Shown: positions 8,252 through 16,248 of the stretch, one piece after another
Numbering within the stretch: the stretch's first letter is position 1
How the letters are laid out: every line of letters begins with the position of its first letter
Source of the DNA: Methylobacter sp.
Lineage (GTDB): Bacteria > Pseudomonadota > Gammaproteobacteria > Methylococcales > Methylomonadaceae
Length of the DNA: 64,000 nucleotides
Direction of reading: 5' to 3'
NCBI RefSeq assembly: GCF_023227905.1
Contig: NZ_JALOCF010000006.1
Span: 1-64,000 of the forward strand
The notes under the pieces: model-generated
Database searches by the model: none
What the model was told of the DNA's origin: nothing
What the model saw: the letters and a program-made list of their open reading frames with translations, nothing else
Program-made: the position numbers and the translations under genes

Positions 8252-9433
8252 ATGGATACATTTTTAGGTCGAAATTCTGTCGACAGTCCAGCGGAACCTG
8301 GCTCGACGCTGTTGGCATTTGACGAATTGCAGTCACGTTCGCTGGCGCTATCTCTGCGAGCGACAGCTTTGGTTTTTGAAGATCCTGTTTCGAAACGATT
8401 GCTGGAACAGATCGAACGTATCGCACCTAGCGACGCAACCGTTCTTATTATCGGAGAAACCGGAACCGGTAAAGAGCTGGTCGCCAGGCATATTCATGCC
8501 CTTAGCAAACGCAGCAAAAAAGTTTTTGGGGCCTTAAACTGCGCCGCGTTGAGTGAAAACCTGATCGAGAGCGAACTGTTCGGTCATGAAAAAGGCTCTT
8601 TTACCGGGGCTTTAATGAGTAAAGAGGGCTGGTTCGAAACCGCCAATAAAGGCAGCCTGTTTCTCGATGAAGTAGGGGACTTGCCGTTTAGCATGCAAGC
8701 CAAATTGCTGCGTGTGCTACAGGAACGGGAAGTTGTCAAAGTAGGTTCCAGGCAGCCTGTGCCGGTCGATGTCAGAATCATCGCGGCAACCAACGTCAAT
8801 CTGGAAGAGGCCGTTGCCGCTTCGCATTTTCGGGCCGATTTATATTACCGTTTCAATGTTGCGACTATTCAGCTAAGTCCTTTACGCGAACGACCCGGCG
8901 ATATTCTGCCGTTGGCAAGGCATTTTCTGAAAATTTACGGCGACCGCTTGGGCTATGGTGAATTCAAGTTGTCGCCGGCAACCGAATTGACCTTATTGAA
9001 TTACGATTGGCCGGGCAATATTCGCGAGCTGGAAAATGCCATTCACCGTGCGCTTCTGGTTTGTCCAAGTAATTGCTTAAGGCCTGAGGATTTCAAGCTA
9101 TCCGGCGTTAGAACCTTGGAGCAAGGGCCATCGGTTTCCACCACGTCTTTGGAAAGCGCCTTGCAGCGCCTGTGCGAGCAAGCGCCACCCAAACTATTTG
9201 AAATTATAGAAGAGACGGTGATCCGGACTGCCTTTGAATTCTGCGAAGAAAACCAGGTTCAGACCGCGCGTTTGTTGGACATCAGCCGCAATGTGCTCAG
9301 GCATAAGTTGGGGCAATATGGCATGCTGCCGAATGGGCAGAAAAAATCGCCAGATGCATATAAAGAGGCGGAGCTTATAAGGGCCGGGAATATCAGGAAA
9401 GCAGACCCGGAAAACCTGTATCGATTGACTTAG
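8252..9433 (+). CDS. sigma-54-dependent activator, SfnR-like
   Basis: This 393-residue enhancer-binding protein has only a short N-terminus (about 40 residues) and no receiver, GAF or PAS domain. The AAA+ domain shows Walker A GETGTGKE (68-75), the sigma-54 contact loop GSFTGA (115-120, a usual variant of GAFTGA), Walker B LFLDEVGD (136-143), and 'LRERPGDILPLA' and 'WPGNIRELEN'. A Fis-type helix-turn-helix ends the protein ('QTARLLDISRNVLRHKLG'). The lack of a sensor domain and the overall wording resemble SfnR, an activator of sulfone/sulfonate genes under sulfate limitation. Such proteins are controlled by their own amount. Placed between a sigma-54 gene set and cysteine/encapsulin genes, it probably regulates one or both. 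Confidence 0.85.
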   Translation: MDTFLGRNSVDSPAEPGSTLLAFDELQSRSLALSLRATALVFEDPVSKRLLEQIERIAPSDATVLIIGETGTGKELVARHIHALSKRSKKVFGALNCAALSENLIESELFGHEKGSFTGALMSKEGWFETANKGSLFLDEVGDLPFSMQAKLLRVLQEREVVKVGSRQPVPVDVRIIAATNVNLEEAVAASHFRADLYYRFNVATIQLSPLRERPGDILPLARHFLKIYGDRLGYGEFKLSPATELTLLNYDWPGNIRELENAIHRALLVCPSNCLRPEDFKLSGVRTLEQGPSVSTTSLESALQRLCEQAPPKLFEIIEETVIRTAFEFCEENQVQTARLLDISRNVLRHKLGQYGMLPNGQKKSPDAYKEAELIRAGNIRKADPENLYRLT

Positions 9434-9510
9434 TTATGTTGCGTTTGCCGGTTGTTTTGATCGATCGTAATAGGGTGACGCGCTGTCGATATAGTAGGGT
9501 TATTAATTTA

Positions 9511-9527
9511 AATAAAACGATATTATT
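9511..9527 (+). promoter_or_regulatory. 17-bp AT-rich motif, copy 2
   Basis: AATAAAACGATATTATT is identical to the copy at 24452-24468. It lies between the sigma-54 activator and cysK and is followed at once by a CTCGATATATCG sequence with a palindromic core (CGATATATCG). With copy 1 it brackets the regulator gene. Confidence 0.4.
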
Positions 9528-9596
9528 AGCTCGATATATCGGTTAAATAAATGCTTAACTTGAAATTAAAACATTCCGAGAACGCATCTGTGCGCC

Positions 9597-9626
9597 TTGA
9601 CAGAGCGTAACGACTTAAAGTACTTT
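9597..9626 (+). promoter_or_regulatory. candidate sigma-70 promoter upstream of cysK
   Basis: A perfect -35 box TTGACA (9597-9602) is followed after 18 bp by TACTTT (9621-9626), a weak -10. Transcription would begin around 9633 and run into the terminator hairpin at 9662-9708 before reaching cysK at 9784. Confidence 0.4.
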
Positions 9627-9661
9627 ATAAAAAACGAAATTAAGCTGACCGGACAACCGGA

Positions 9662-9708
9662 AGCCAGTGAGTCCCTTTCTTATTCTTAGGGGCCACTGGC
9701 TTTTTTTT
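9662..9708 (+). terminator. intrinsic terminator or attenuator before cysK
   Basis: AGCCAGTG pairs with CACTGGCT (8 bp) and an inner CCC/GGG pair extends the stem. Eight T residues follow. It either ends the regulator transcript or, given the promoter just upstream, acts as an attenuator or makes a short RNA of about 75 nt. The cysK start lies about 75 nt downstream. Confidence 0.75.
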
Positions 9709-9783
9709 GGTCAAAATTTCGCTAACCGTTATTCGTTCATCGCTTGCCAGACAGTTTAGCGATTGAAATTCCAGGAGATTTTT

Positions 9784-10761
9784 ATGGCACATTGGTACGA
9801 AGACAATTCCCATTCCATCGGCCAAACTCCGCTGGTGCGGCTGAATCGCATCATTGAAGGCGCGCCGGTCACCCTGCTGGCAAAAATAGAAGGGCGCAAT
9901 CCGGCTTATTCAGTCAAATGCCGGATTGGCGCGGCGATGATTTGGGATGCCGAGCGCCGCGGCTTGCTGGGGCCCGGCAAGGAACTCGTCGAGCCGACCA
10001 GCGGCAATACCGGCATTGCGCTGGCGTTTGTCGCGGCGGCCCGGAACATTCCGTTGACATTGACGATGCCTGACACGATGAGTCTGGAACGCCGCAAGTT
10101 ATTGATTGCCTATGGCGCCAAACTGGTGCTGACGGAAGGCGCAAAAGGCATGAGCGGCGCGATCGCGAAAGCCGAGGAAATCGCCGTGTCCGATCCCGAG
10201 CGGTATGTTTTGCTGCAACAGTTTAAAAATCCGGCGAACCCGGCTATTCATGAGCAAACCACCGGGCCGGAGATATGGAACGATACTGGGGGCACTGTCG
10301 ATATCCTGGTTTCCGGCGTCGGCACCGGCGGTACGATTACCGGGGTTTCCCGCTACATCAAGCAGACCCAGCGCAAGGCTATTATCTCGATCGCGGTTGA
10401 ACCTGAGGCGAGCCCGGTGCTCAGCCAGTATCGTGCAGGCGAGCTGCTAAAGCCCAGCCCGCATAAAATTCAGGGCATCGGCGCGGGGTTTGTGCCCGAT
10501 GTGCTCGATCTGTCGCTGGTTGATGACATCGAGCAGGTCAGCAATGAAGACGCCATCGCTTACGCGCGCCGTCTTGCACGGGAAGAGGGCATACTGTCGG
10601 GCATTTCCTCTGGCGCTGCCGTGGCTGTCGCGGCGCGTGTCGCCAAGCGTCCGGAAAACCTAGGCAAAACCATTGTCGTCGTGCTGCCGGATTCCGGCGA
10701 GCGCTATTTGAGCTCACCTTTGTTCGAAGGTGTTTTCGACGCGGGCGGTTTTGCCGCATGA
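9784..10761 (+). CDS. cysK: cysteine synthase A (O-acetylserine sulfhydrylase)
   Basis: This 325-residue PLP enzyme makes L-cysteine from O-acetylserine and sulfide in the cytoplasm. AGGAG lies 7 nt before the ATG. '[11 protein letters not shown]' holds the PLP-binding lysine, 'EPTSGNTG' is the substrate loop, and '[10 protein letters not shown]' binds the PLP phosphate; all are intact. It overlaps the serine acetyltransferase gene by ATGA, so the two steps of cysteine synthesis are coupled. Its position just before the encapsulin and desulfurase genes suggests it feeds cysteine to the desulfurase cargo. Confidence 0.95.
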   Translation: MAHWYEDNSHSIGQTPLVRLNRIIEGAPVTLLAKIEGRNPAYSVKCRIGAAMIWDAERRGLLGPGKELVEPTSGNTGIALAFVAAARNIPLTLTMPDTMSLERRKLLIAYGAKLVLTEGAKGMSGAIAKAEEIAVSDPERYVLLQQFKNPANPAIHEQTTGPEIWNDTGGTVDILVSGVGTGGTITGVSRYIKQTQRKAIISIAVEPEASPVLSQYRAGELLKPSPHKIQGIGAGFVPDVLDLSLVDDIEQVSNEDAIAYARRLAREEGILSGISSGAAVAVAARVAKRPENLGKTIVVVLPDSGERYLSSPLFEGVFDAGGFAA

Positions 10762-11693
10762 GCGATTTCAGTTATCAAACCATCAAGCCGGACTGGGGCG
10801 TCGATGAGCTGGTGACAAGATTGCGCCGTTTACGCGTGCAGTCATTGGAAACCCGGCAGCGCCGCGACAAGCCGCCCAAGCTGCCGTCGCGCAAGGAATT
10901 GCAGAAGATTCTCGACGGCCTGGGCTCGGTGTTGTTTCCAAACCGGCTGGGACTGCCGGACCTGGATGACGAGGGCATCGATTACTTTGTCGGCCATACG
11001 CTCGATACCCTGTTGCGTGAGCTGTTCAGGCAGATCCGCCGCGAACTGCAATTTGTTTCCGCACAGCTGCCTGCTGATGAGATATACCGGCAGGCGGTCA
11101 TTATTACCCGCGAGTTTGCCGCGCGCTTGCCTGAGGTCAGGACGCTGATCGAAAGCGATATCCTGGCCGCGTACGAAGGCGATCCGGCGGCAAGAAGCTC
11201 TGACGAAGTGCTGGTTTGTTATCCGGGCATTACCGCGATTATTCATCACCGGCTCGCCCATGACCTTTATAAATTGGGCGCGCCGCTGGTGGCTCGGATC
11301 ATTGCCGAGATTGCCCATTCAGCCACCGGCATTGATATTCATCCCGGCGCGCAGATCGGCGACAGTTTCTTTATCGACCACGGCACCGGTGTGGTCATCG
11401 GCGAGACCGCCGTCATCGGCCGGCATGTCCGCCTGTATCAGGCCGTCACCTTGGGCGCCAAACGTTTTCAAAAAGACGATGACGGCATCCTCGTTAAAGG
11501 CAATGCCCGGCACCCTATCGTTGAGGACGATGTCGTCATTTACGCGGGCGCGACGATTCTGGGACGCATCACCATTGGCTGCGGTTCGACCATCGGCGGC
11601 AACGTCTGGCTCACCCATAGCGTACCGCCCGGCAGCAATATTACCCAGGCGCATGTGCGCAGCGAATTGTTTCATGATGGGGGCGGGATATAA
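10758..11693 (+). CDS. epsC: serine O-acetyltransferase, EpsC type
   Basis: The 311-residue enzyme acetylates serine with acetyl-CoA, giving the substrate of CysK. The long helical N-terminal part (about 1-180) and the left-handed beta-helix (hexapeptide repeats from '[19 protein letters not shown]') identify the EpsC form rather than short CysE. Catalytic His and neighbouring residues in '[12 protein letters not shown]' are present, as is 'GAKRF'. Start and upstream stop overlap in ATGA. Serine acetyltransferases of this kind often accompany Family 2A encapsulins, which supports an operon with the shell and cargo genes downstream. Confidence 0.93.
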   Translation: MSDFSYQTIKPDWGVDELVTRLRRLRVQSLETRQRRDKPPKLPSRKELQKILDGLGSVLFPNRLGLPDLDDEGIDYFVGHTLDTLLRELFRQIRRELQFVSAQLPADEIYRQAVIITREFAARLPEVRTLIESDILAAYEGDPAARSSDEVLVCYPGITAIIHHRLAHDLYKLGAPLVARIIAEIAHSATGIDIHPGAQIGDSFFIDHGTGVVIGETAVIGRHVRLYQAVTLGAKRFQKDDDGILVKGNARHPIVEDDVVIYAGATILGRITIGCGSTIGGNVWLTHSVPPGSNITQAHVRSELFHDGGGI

Positions 11694-11788
11694 ATTCAAA
11701 CGCACTGTACTCGACTTAAGACGGGAAGGAGTTTTATTAATTTAAAAAAGCGGCGATGCCATAGAGTGGGAACAGTATTCTCTCAATT

Positions 11789-11831
11789 GGAGTGCAGGCT
11801 CCGCCTGCTTTGCAAGCATAGCTTGCACTCC
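11789..11831. repeat. GGAGTGCA/TGCACTCC palindromic repeat, copy 2
   Basis: Outer arms GGAGTGCA (11789-11796) and TGCACTCC (11824-11831) enclose two small hairpins, GCAGGC-TCC-GCCTGC and GCAAGC-ATA-GCTTGC. It is a second copy of the element at 7903-7951, lying between epsC and the encapsulin gene. Confidence 0.6.
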
Positions 11832-11874
11832 TCCGAGCGGGACAGGCCCAACATTCTGCGTAACGTTACGGGTT

Positions 11875-11907
11875 AGACCTTCCAGGGTTTTAAAACCTGG
11901 AAGGTCT
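11875..11907. repeat. AGACCTTCCAGG inverted repeat, full copy
   Basis: AGACCTTCCAGG (11875-11886) and CCTGGAAGGTCT (11896-11907) are inverted around an AT core that itself pairs (TTTT/AAAA), giving arms of about 16 bp with one extra G. A left half-copy lies at 20421-20436 between cysJ and cysI. Without a T tract it is more a mobile REP-like palindrome than a terminator. It could still reduce read-through into the encapsulin gene. Confidence 0.6.
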
Positions 11908-11993
11908 GGATATCTGCTTGGGAACCAGCGCACATCCGTCATTTCGGCAGGTATGCCAACAACTAATTACACCAACCACAACAGGAAAAAGTC

Positions 11994-12917
11994 ATGTCCG
12001 ATATTCATGAAGGTCAAACCCATACCGCATTAGGTGACGTTGCCGCGCGTACACTGGCAAATGCGACTAAAACCGCCCCAATGCTGTCAACCATCACTCC
12101 TAGGTGGTTGGTTCATTTACTGCAATGGAAACCTCTGGAAGCCGGTATCTACCGGGTCAACAAGGTCAAGAACGAAACCGGCCTGCTGGTCGATTGCTCC
12201 AGCCTTGACGAAAAAGAATTGCCGCAAACCTTTGTCGATTATGAGGAATGGGGACGCGAATATCGCTTGAATGCGGTCAATACCGTGCTCGACGTGCATA
12301 CCCGTATTTCCGATTTATACAGCAGCCCGCACAATCAAATCCACGAGCAGCTGCGTTTGACTATCGAAACGATTAAAGAGCGCCAAGAAAGCGAGCTGAT
12401 CAACAATGCCGAATACGGCTTGCTGAACAATGTAGCTCCAGGTTTTAAAGTACAGCCGCGTACCGGCGCGCCGACGCCTGACGATATGGATGAACTGATT
12501 TCCAAGATATGGAAAGAGCCCGGCTTCTTCCTGGCGCATCCATTAGCGATTGCCGCGTTCGGCCGCGAATGTACCCGCCGCGGCGTACCGCCTGCTACCG
12601 TCAGCATGTTCGGATCGCAGTTTTTGACCTGGCGCGGTATTCCTATCATTCCATGCGACAAGCTGAAAGTGGTCAACGGCAAAAGCAACATCTTGCTGCT
12701 ACGCACCGGTGAAAGCCGTCAAGGCGTGGTCGGTCTGTATCAACCTAACCTGACCGGCGAATTAAGCATGGGTCTGTCCGTCCGCTTTATGGGCATCAAT
12801 CACAAAGCAATTGCCTCTTATTTGATCTCACTGTATTGCTCGCTGGCAGTATTGACTGACGATGCGCTCGGCGTGCTCGAGAATGTCGAAGTGGGCAAGT
12901 ACCATGAATACAAATAA
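11994..12917 (+). CDS. Family 2A encapsulin shell protein (SrpI-like)
   Basis: The 307-residue product is a HK97-fold shell protein of the SrpI group. The length, lack of a cyclic-nucleotide-binding insert, and motifs such as 'TPRWLVHLLQWKPLEAGIYR', 'LLNNVAPGFKVQPRTGAPTP', 'FLAHPLAIAAFGRECTRRGV' and 'TWRGIPIIPCDKL' are those of Family 2A encapsulins. These assemble into icosahedral compartments in the cytoplasm that enclose a cysteine desulfurase and accumulate sulfur. The gene ends 14 nt inside the start of the desulfurase gene, which strongly supports co-expression. Two repeat palindromes, but no strong terminator, separate it from epsC. Confidence 0.93.
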   Translation: MSDIHEGQTHTALGDVAARTLANATKTAPMLSTITPRWLVHLLQWKPLEAGIYRVNKVKNETGLLVDCSSLDEKELPQTFVDYEEWGREYRLNAVNTVLDVHTRISDLYSSPHNQIHEQLRLTIETIKERQESELINNAEYGLLNNVAPGFKVQPRTGAPTPDDMDELISKIWKEPGFFLAHPLAIAAFGRECTRRGVPPATVSMFGSQFLTWRGIPIIPCDKLKVVNGKSNILLLRTGESRQGVVGLYQPNLTGELSMGLSVRFMGINHKAIASYLISLYCSLAVLTDDALGVLENVEVGKYHEYK

Positions 12918-14868
12918 CAGCGATTTTGCTCAAGACGCATCATTGCCCGACATAGCGCAATTGACCAAACTGGCCAATGAGCTGTTTACGGCCTTGCCTT
13001 GCGACGGCTCGCGGATCGGCCTTGCCGCTTCGGCAGTGCAGGGCGGTGTTGCTTCAAAGTCCGTTATACCGCAAGGTTTCGGCCTGCCTGATGAAGCGGA
13101 ACTCCAAAAGCTGCTGACTCCGCGTCAGCCGTCCTTAGCGAGTGTTCCCGATAGCCTGGATACGGGGTCGGTTCTCGGCAATCCGTCTTCACCGGCGGCA
13201 TCGCCGTTGGCAGGCTTGGACGAGTCCGTGCTGGCGGGTGTTCTGCCGCACGATTTCGGGCTGCCCGATGCCGTGCAATTGCAACAGTTATTGGTTTCGC
13301 GAGTGCCGTCAGGAAGCAACGTTCCCGGAACGGCAGATGCCGGTTCAATTCCTGCTGCGCCGTCTTCGGCGGCTACCGGCAGTGTTCCGCTTAGCTCGCA
13401 GGGCAATCCCATTTCGACGGCAACTTACGGTTTGGCCGCCTCCATGGCTGATTTTGACGCCTCGTTGATAGAGGGACTTTCGCCTCAAGCCTATGGGCTG
13501 CCGGGCGAAGCCGAGTTGCAAAAGCTGTTCGGGGGATCGGCAGCTACGCCGGCAAGCACCGGTTCGGACTCGTCATTTTATTTTCTGGATGAGCTGAAAA
13601 CCGGAGGTTTTAATGCGCAAGTTCCGGCCCTGGCGTCCGCCCATCCGGCGTTTGATGTGCGGGCGGTGCGCCGCGATTTTCCGATCCTGAAAGAGCGGGT
13701 CAACGGCCAGCCGCTGGTCTGGTTCGATAACGCGGCGACTACCCAAAAGCCGCAGGTGGTTATCGATAGAATCTCGTATTTTTACGAACACGAGAATTCC
13801 AATATCCACCGGGCGGCGCACGAGTTGGCGGCGCGGTCCACCGACGCTTATGAAAAGGCGCGAGATACCGTTGCCAAGTTCATGAATGCGCCGTCTTCTT
13901 CGGAGATTGTATTCGCGCGCGGCACCACCGAGGCGATCAATTTGGTCGCGCAAAGCTGGGGCCGTCAACACATCAAGGCCGGCGATGAGATCGTGATTAC
14001 CTGGCTGGAGCACCATGCCAATATCGTGCCGTGGAAACAATTGTGCGATGCAACCGGCGCGACATTGCGCGTTGCGCCGGTCGATGACGACGGCCAGATC
14101 TTGCTCGGCGAATATCAAAAGCTACTGAATTCGCGCACCAAGCTGGTGGCGTTCACGCAGGTTTCCAATGCGCTGGGCACGGTCACGCCGGCTCGGGAAA
14201 TGATCGAGATGGCGCATCGGGTCGGCGCACGCGTGTTGCTGGATGGCGCGCAGTCGGTTTCGCATTTGCGCGTGGATGTGCAGGCGCTGGACTGCGACTG
14301 GTTCGTGTTCTCCGGGCACAAGATATTCGCCCCGACCGGCATTGGCGTGTTGTACGGCAAGGCTGAGCTGCTGGAGGCCATGCAGCCGTGGCAGGGCGGC
14401 GGCAACATGATAGCGGATGTGACGTTTGAACAGATCGCCTATCAGCCGGCCCCCGCCCGCTTTGAAGCCGGCACCGGCAATATCGCCGATGCGGTCGGTC
14501 TGGGCGCCGCGCTGGAGTACGTGCTGAAACTCGGCATCGACAATATCGCCCGTTACGAGCATGAGTTGCTGGTGTATGCGATGGATGCGTTAAGAACCGT
14601 CTCCGGCCTGCGCCTGATCGGCACGGCTGCAAATAAAACCAGCGTGTTGTCGTTTGTATTGGAAGGGCACAGCAACCAGGATATCGGCGTCGCATTAAAC
14701 CGCGCCGGTATTGCGGTGCGAACCGGCCACCACTGCGCGCAACCGATCTTGCGCCGTTTTGGCTTGGAAAGCACGGTGCGCCCGTCGCTGGCGTTTTACA
14801 ATACGCATCAGGAAGTCGACCTTTTGGTTAGCACCGTCAGAAGGATTCAGAGCGGTCAGCATTTTTAG
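12904..14868 (+). CDS. encapsulated cysteine desulfurase with N-terminal cargo-loading extension
   Basis: The 654-residue protein starts at the ATG at 12904, overlapping the encapsulin stop by 14 nt. Residues 1 to about 225 are low-complexity (Ala, Ser, Pro, Gly rich) and carry three copies of a 16-residue motif: PQGFGLPDEAELQKLL (56-71), PHDFGLPDAVQLQQLL (115-130) and PQAYGLPGEAELQKLF (194-209). A weaker copy is near 14-28. From about 250 on it is a SufS-type desulfurase, with PLP lysine K473 in SGHKIFAPTG and catalytic cysteine C611 in RTGHHCAQP. It would release sulfur from cysteine inside the shell. In this family the unfolded N-terminus directs encapsulation, and the repeats are the likely shell-binding elements. 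Confidence 0.93.
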   Translation: MNTNNSDFAQDASLPDIAQLTKLANELFTALPCDGSRIGLAASAVQGGVASKSVIPQGFGLPDEAELQKLLTPRQPSLASVPDSLDTGSVLGNPSSPAASPLAGLDESVLAGVLPHDFGLPDAVQLQQLLVSRVPSGSNVPGTADAGSIPAAPSSAATGSVPLSSQGNPISTATYGLAASMADFDASLIEGLSPQAYGLPGEAELQKLFGGSAATPASTGSDSSFYFLDELKTGGFNAQVPALASAHPAFDVRAVRRDFPILKERVNGQPLVWFDNAATTQKPQVVIDRISYFYEHENSNIHRAAHELAARSTDAYEKARDTVAKFMNAPSSSEIVFARGTTEAINLVAQSWGRQHIKAGDEIVITWLEHHANIVPWKQLCDATGATLRVAPVDDDGQILLGEYQKLLNSRTKLVAFTQVSNALGTVTPAREMIEMAHRVGARVLLDGAQSVSHLRVDVQALDCDWFVFSGHKIFAPTGIGVLYGKAELLEAMQPWQGGGNMIADVTFEQIAYQPAPARFEAGTGNIADAVGLGAALEYVLKLGIDNIARYEHELLVYAMDALRTVSGLRLIGTAANKTSVLSFVLEGHSNQDIGVALNRAGIAVRTGHHCAQPILRRFGLESTVRPSLAFYNTHQEVDLLVSTVRRIQSGQHF

Positions 14869-14873
14869 CGACC

Positions 14874-14978
14874 TGGAAATCACCGGGCGCTTATAGCTGG
14901 CTTCAGGTGATTTCCATGAAACAGCATCCCCGCGTTACTCATCACGAAAGGCACGAAGAACAACTTCGTGCCTTTCGT
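14874..14978. repeat. two inverted repeats after the desulfurase gene
   Basis: TGGAAATCACC (14874-14884) pairs with GGTGATTTCCA (14906-14916). Then ACGAAAGGCACGAAG (14944-14958) pairs perfectly with CTTCGTGCCTTTCGT (14964-14978) over a 5-nt loop. The second belongs to the CACGAAG family found at 18288, 39246, 48681, 53824 and 63024. Neither is followed by a clear T tract, but together they could end the operon transcript. Confidence 0.55.
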
Positions 14979-15048
14979 CGTTAAAATAGTCAGCCGATGG
15001 GCCGAACTTCCCTGCCAAGCAGGTCGGAACAGCCTGCTTCAATTATGC

Positions 15049-16248
15049 TTAGGGTTCACTGGGCGGTAATGGCGCTGTGCCGAACAATGGCGACGTGTCA
15101 CTGGGCGGCAACGGCGTAGTGCCGAATAACATCGATGTTTCGCTGGGTTGCAAAGGCGCATTGCCGACGGGTAGCGATGGCGGGTCCAGACGCAGCACAG
15201 AGCCGTCTTGGGGCATGGTTACGTAGAGAAACTGGTTATTCGGATCGATGGCGATATCGGCGGGTTCTGTATTAGTAAGCCCCAGGCTCGAAAGATCCAG
15301 TATGCAATGCGCGCTATCCAGTGTTGAAGGAAAATGCAATAAAGCAGGCCCGGCGCCACAGCCAAAACCATTGGCAATGGTTGTCGCGAAAAAGCCGTTG
15401 TCGGTATTGGATGCCGTCATGCCGGTTGCAAAGACTGGCCTGCTTTCAAACGCTGGAATAAAGTTCGGGGTTGAGGCATCGGCGGTGGCAGGGAACTCTG
15501 CGCCAAAGATCGACAGAAATAACTGCGTTGCTTTAACATCGTTATTGGGATCAAGCTCTGTAGGCAGCGGGGCCAGTACCGTACCTCCACTATTGATGGC
15601 GAGTCCGGAAGGAAAAGTATCAAGCGGCGGCGGCAAAACTACCGCTGACGGTAGGCTGGTCACTACAATCTGCGGGTTTTGCAGCGTTCCGTTGTTAAAG
15701 CTCAGGCGCAGTACAAACGGCATTCCGCCGCTGGCATTCGTCAATCCGGTCACCAGCACATCCAGTTGATCGGACCCAGATTGCGATGTGGCGATATCGC
15801 CAAAGACCGGATTAACCATGACCAGCGTATCCGGCATGCCTGTAAGTATGTTAAATGCTTGGCTTTGGAGAATATTGCCCATTATCCAGGCTCTCAAGTC
15901 GATGACGGGCTGTGCCAGCAGGGTATCCGGATCGACAGAATACAAGACTCCATTCATTTCCTGAGCCCAGATAATGTTACTGGCCGAGTCCAGCGCGAGC
16001 CGAAAATTTCCGGTTAATTGATTGTTTTGGGTCATCAAATTGCCATTGGCATCGAATTTAAGCAGCCCGCCGCCCCCAAACTCCGGAAGGGGCTGGGATT
16101 GCACGAAAACGCTTCCTGTATTGTCAACGACTATCCCGGTAGGATTGTTGACTTGGGCAAAAATAATGGGTTCGGAATAAGCGCGCCCAATAATGGCGAA
16201 ATTGAGCGCTAGAATAAAAAATGCAGCAATTAAACGTTTGAGTTTCAT
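15049..16248 (-). CDS. secreted beta-propeller-like protein with C-terminal repeats
   Basis: This protein is about 399 residues. The ATG at 16248 has AGGAG 7 nt upstream and starts a clear signal peptide (MKLKRLIAAFFILALNFAII). Segments such as 'NNPTGIVVDNTGSVFVQSQP', 'GLLKFDANGNL' and 'PADIAIDPNNQFLYVTMPQD' recur in the manner of NHL/SMP-30-type propeller blades. The C-terminal 40 residues are three near-repeats of G-x-x-P-L-x-P-S-(E/D)-T-S-x-L-F, a proline-rich tail. No enzyme motif is visible. It is convergent with the desulfurase gene and not obviously part of the sulfur cluster. Confidence 0.65.
   Translation of the reverse strand: MKLKRLIAAFFILALNFAIIGRAYSEPIIFAQVNNPTGIVVDNTGSVFVQSQPLPEFGGGGLLKFDANGNLMTQNNQLTGNFRLALDSASNIIWAQEMNGVLYSVDPDTLLAQPVIDLRAWIMGNILQSQAFNILTGMPDTLVMVNPVFGDIATSQSGSDQLDVLVTGLTNASGGMPFVLRLSFNNGTLQNPQIVVTSLPSAVVLPPPLDTFPSGLAINSGGTVLAPLPTELDPNNDVKATQLFLSIFGAEFPATADASTPNFIPAFESRPVFATGMTASNTDNGFFATTIANGFGCGAGPALLHFPSTLDSAHCILDLSSLGLTNTEPADIAIDPNNQFLYVTMPQDGSVLRLDPPSLPVGNAPLQPSETSMLFGTTPLPPSDTSPLFGTAPLPPSEP

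Noticed and set aside
9697..9710. TGGC followed by a T run and GG, resembling a sigma-54 promoter before cysK
   Set aside because: The -12 element would be TTGG instead of TTGC and is one base out of register. The sequence is better explained as the terminator arm and T tract.
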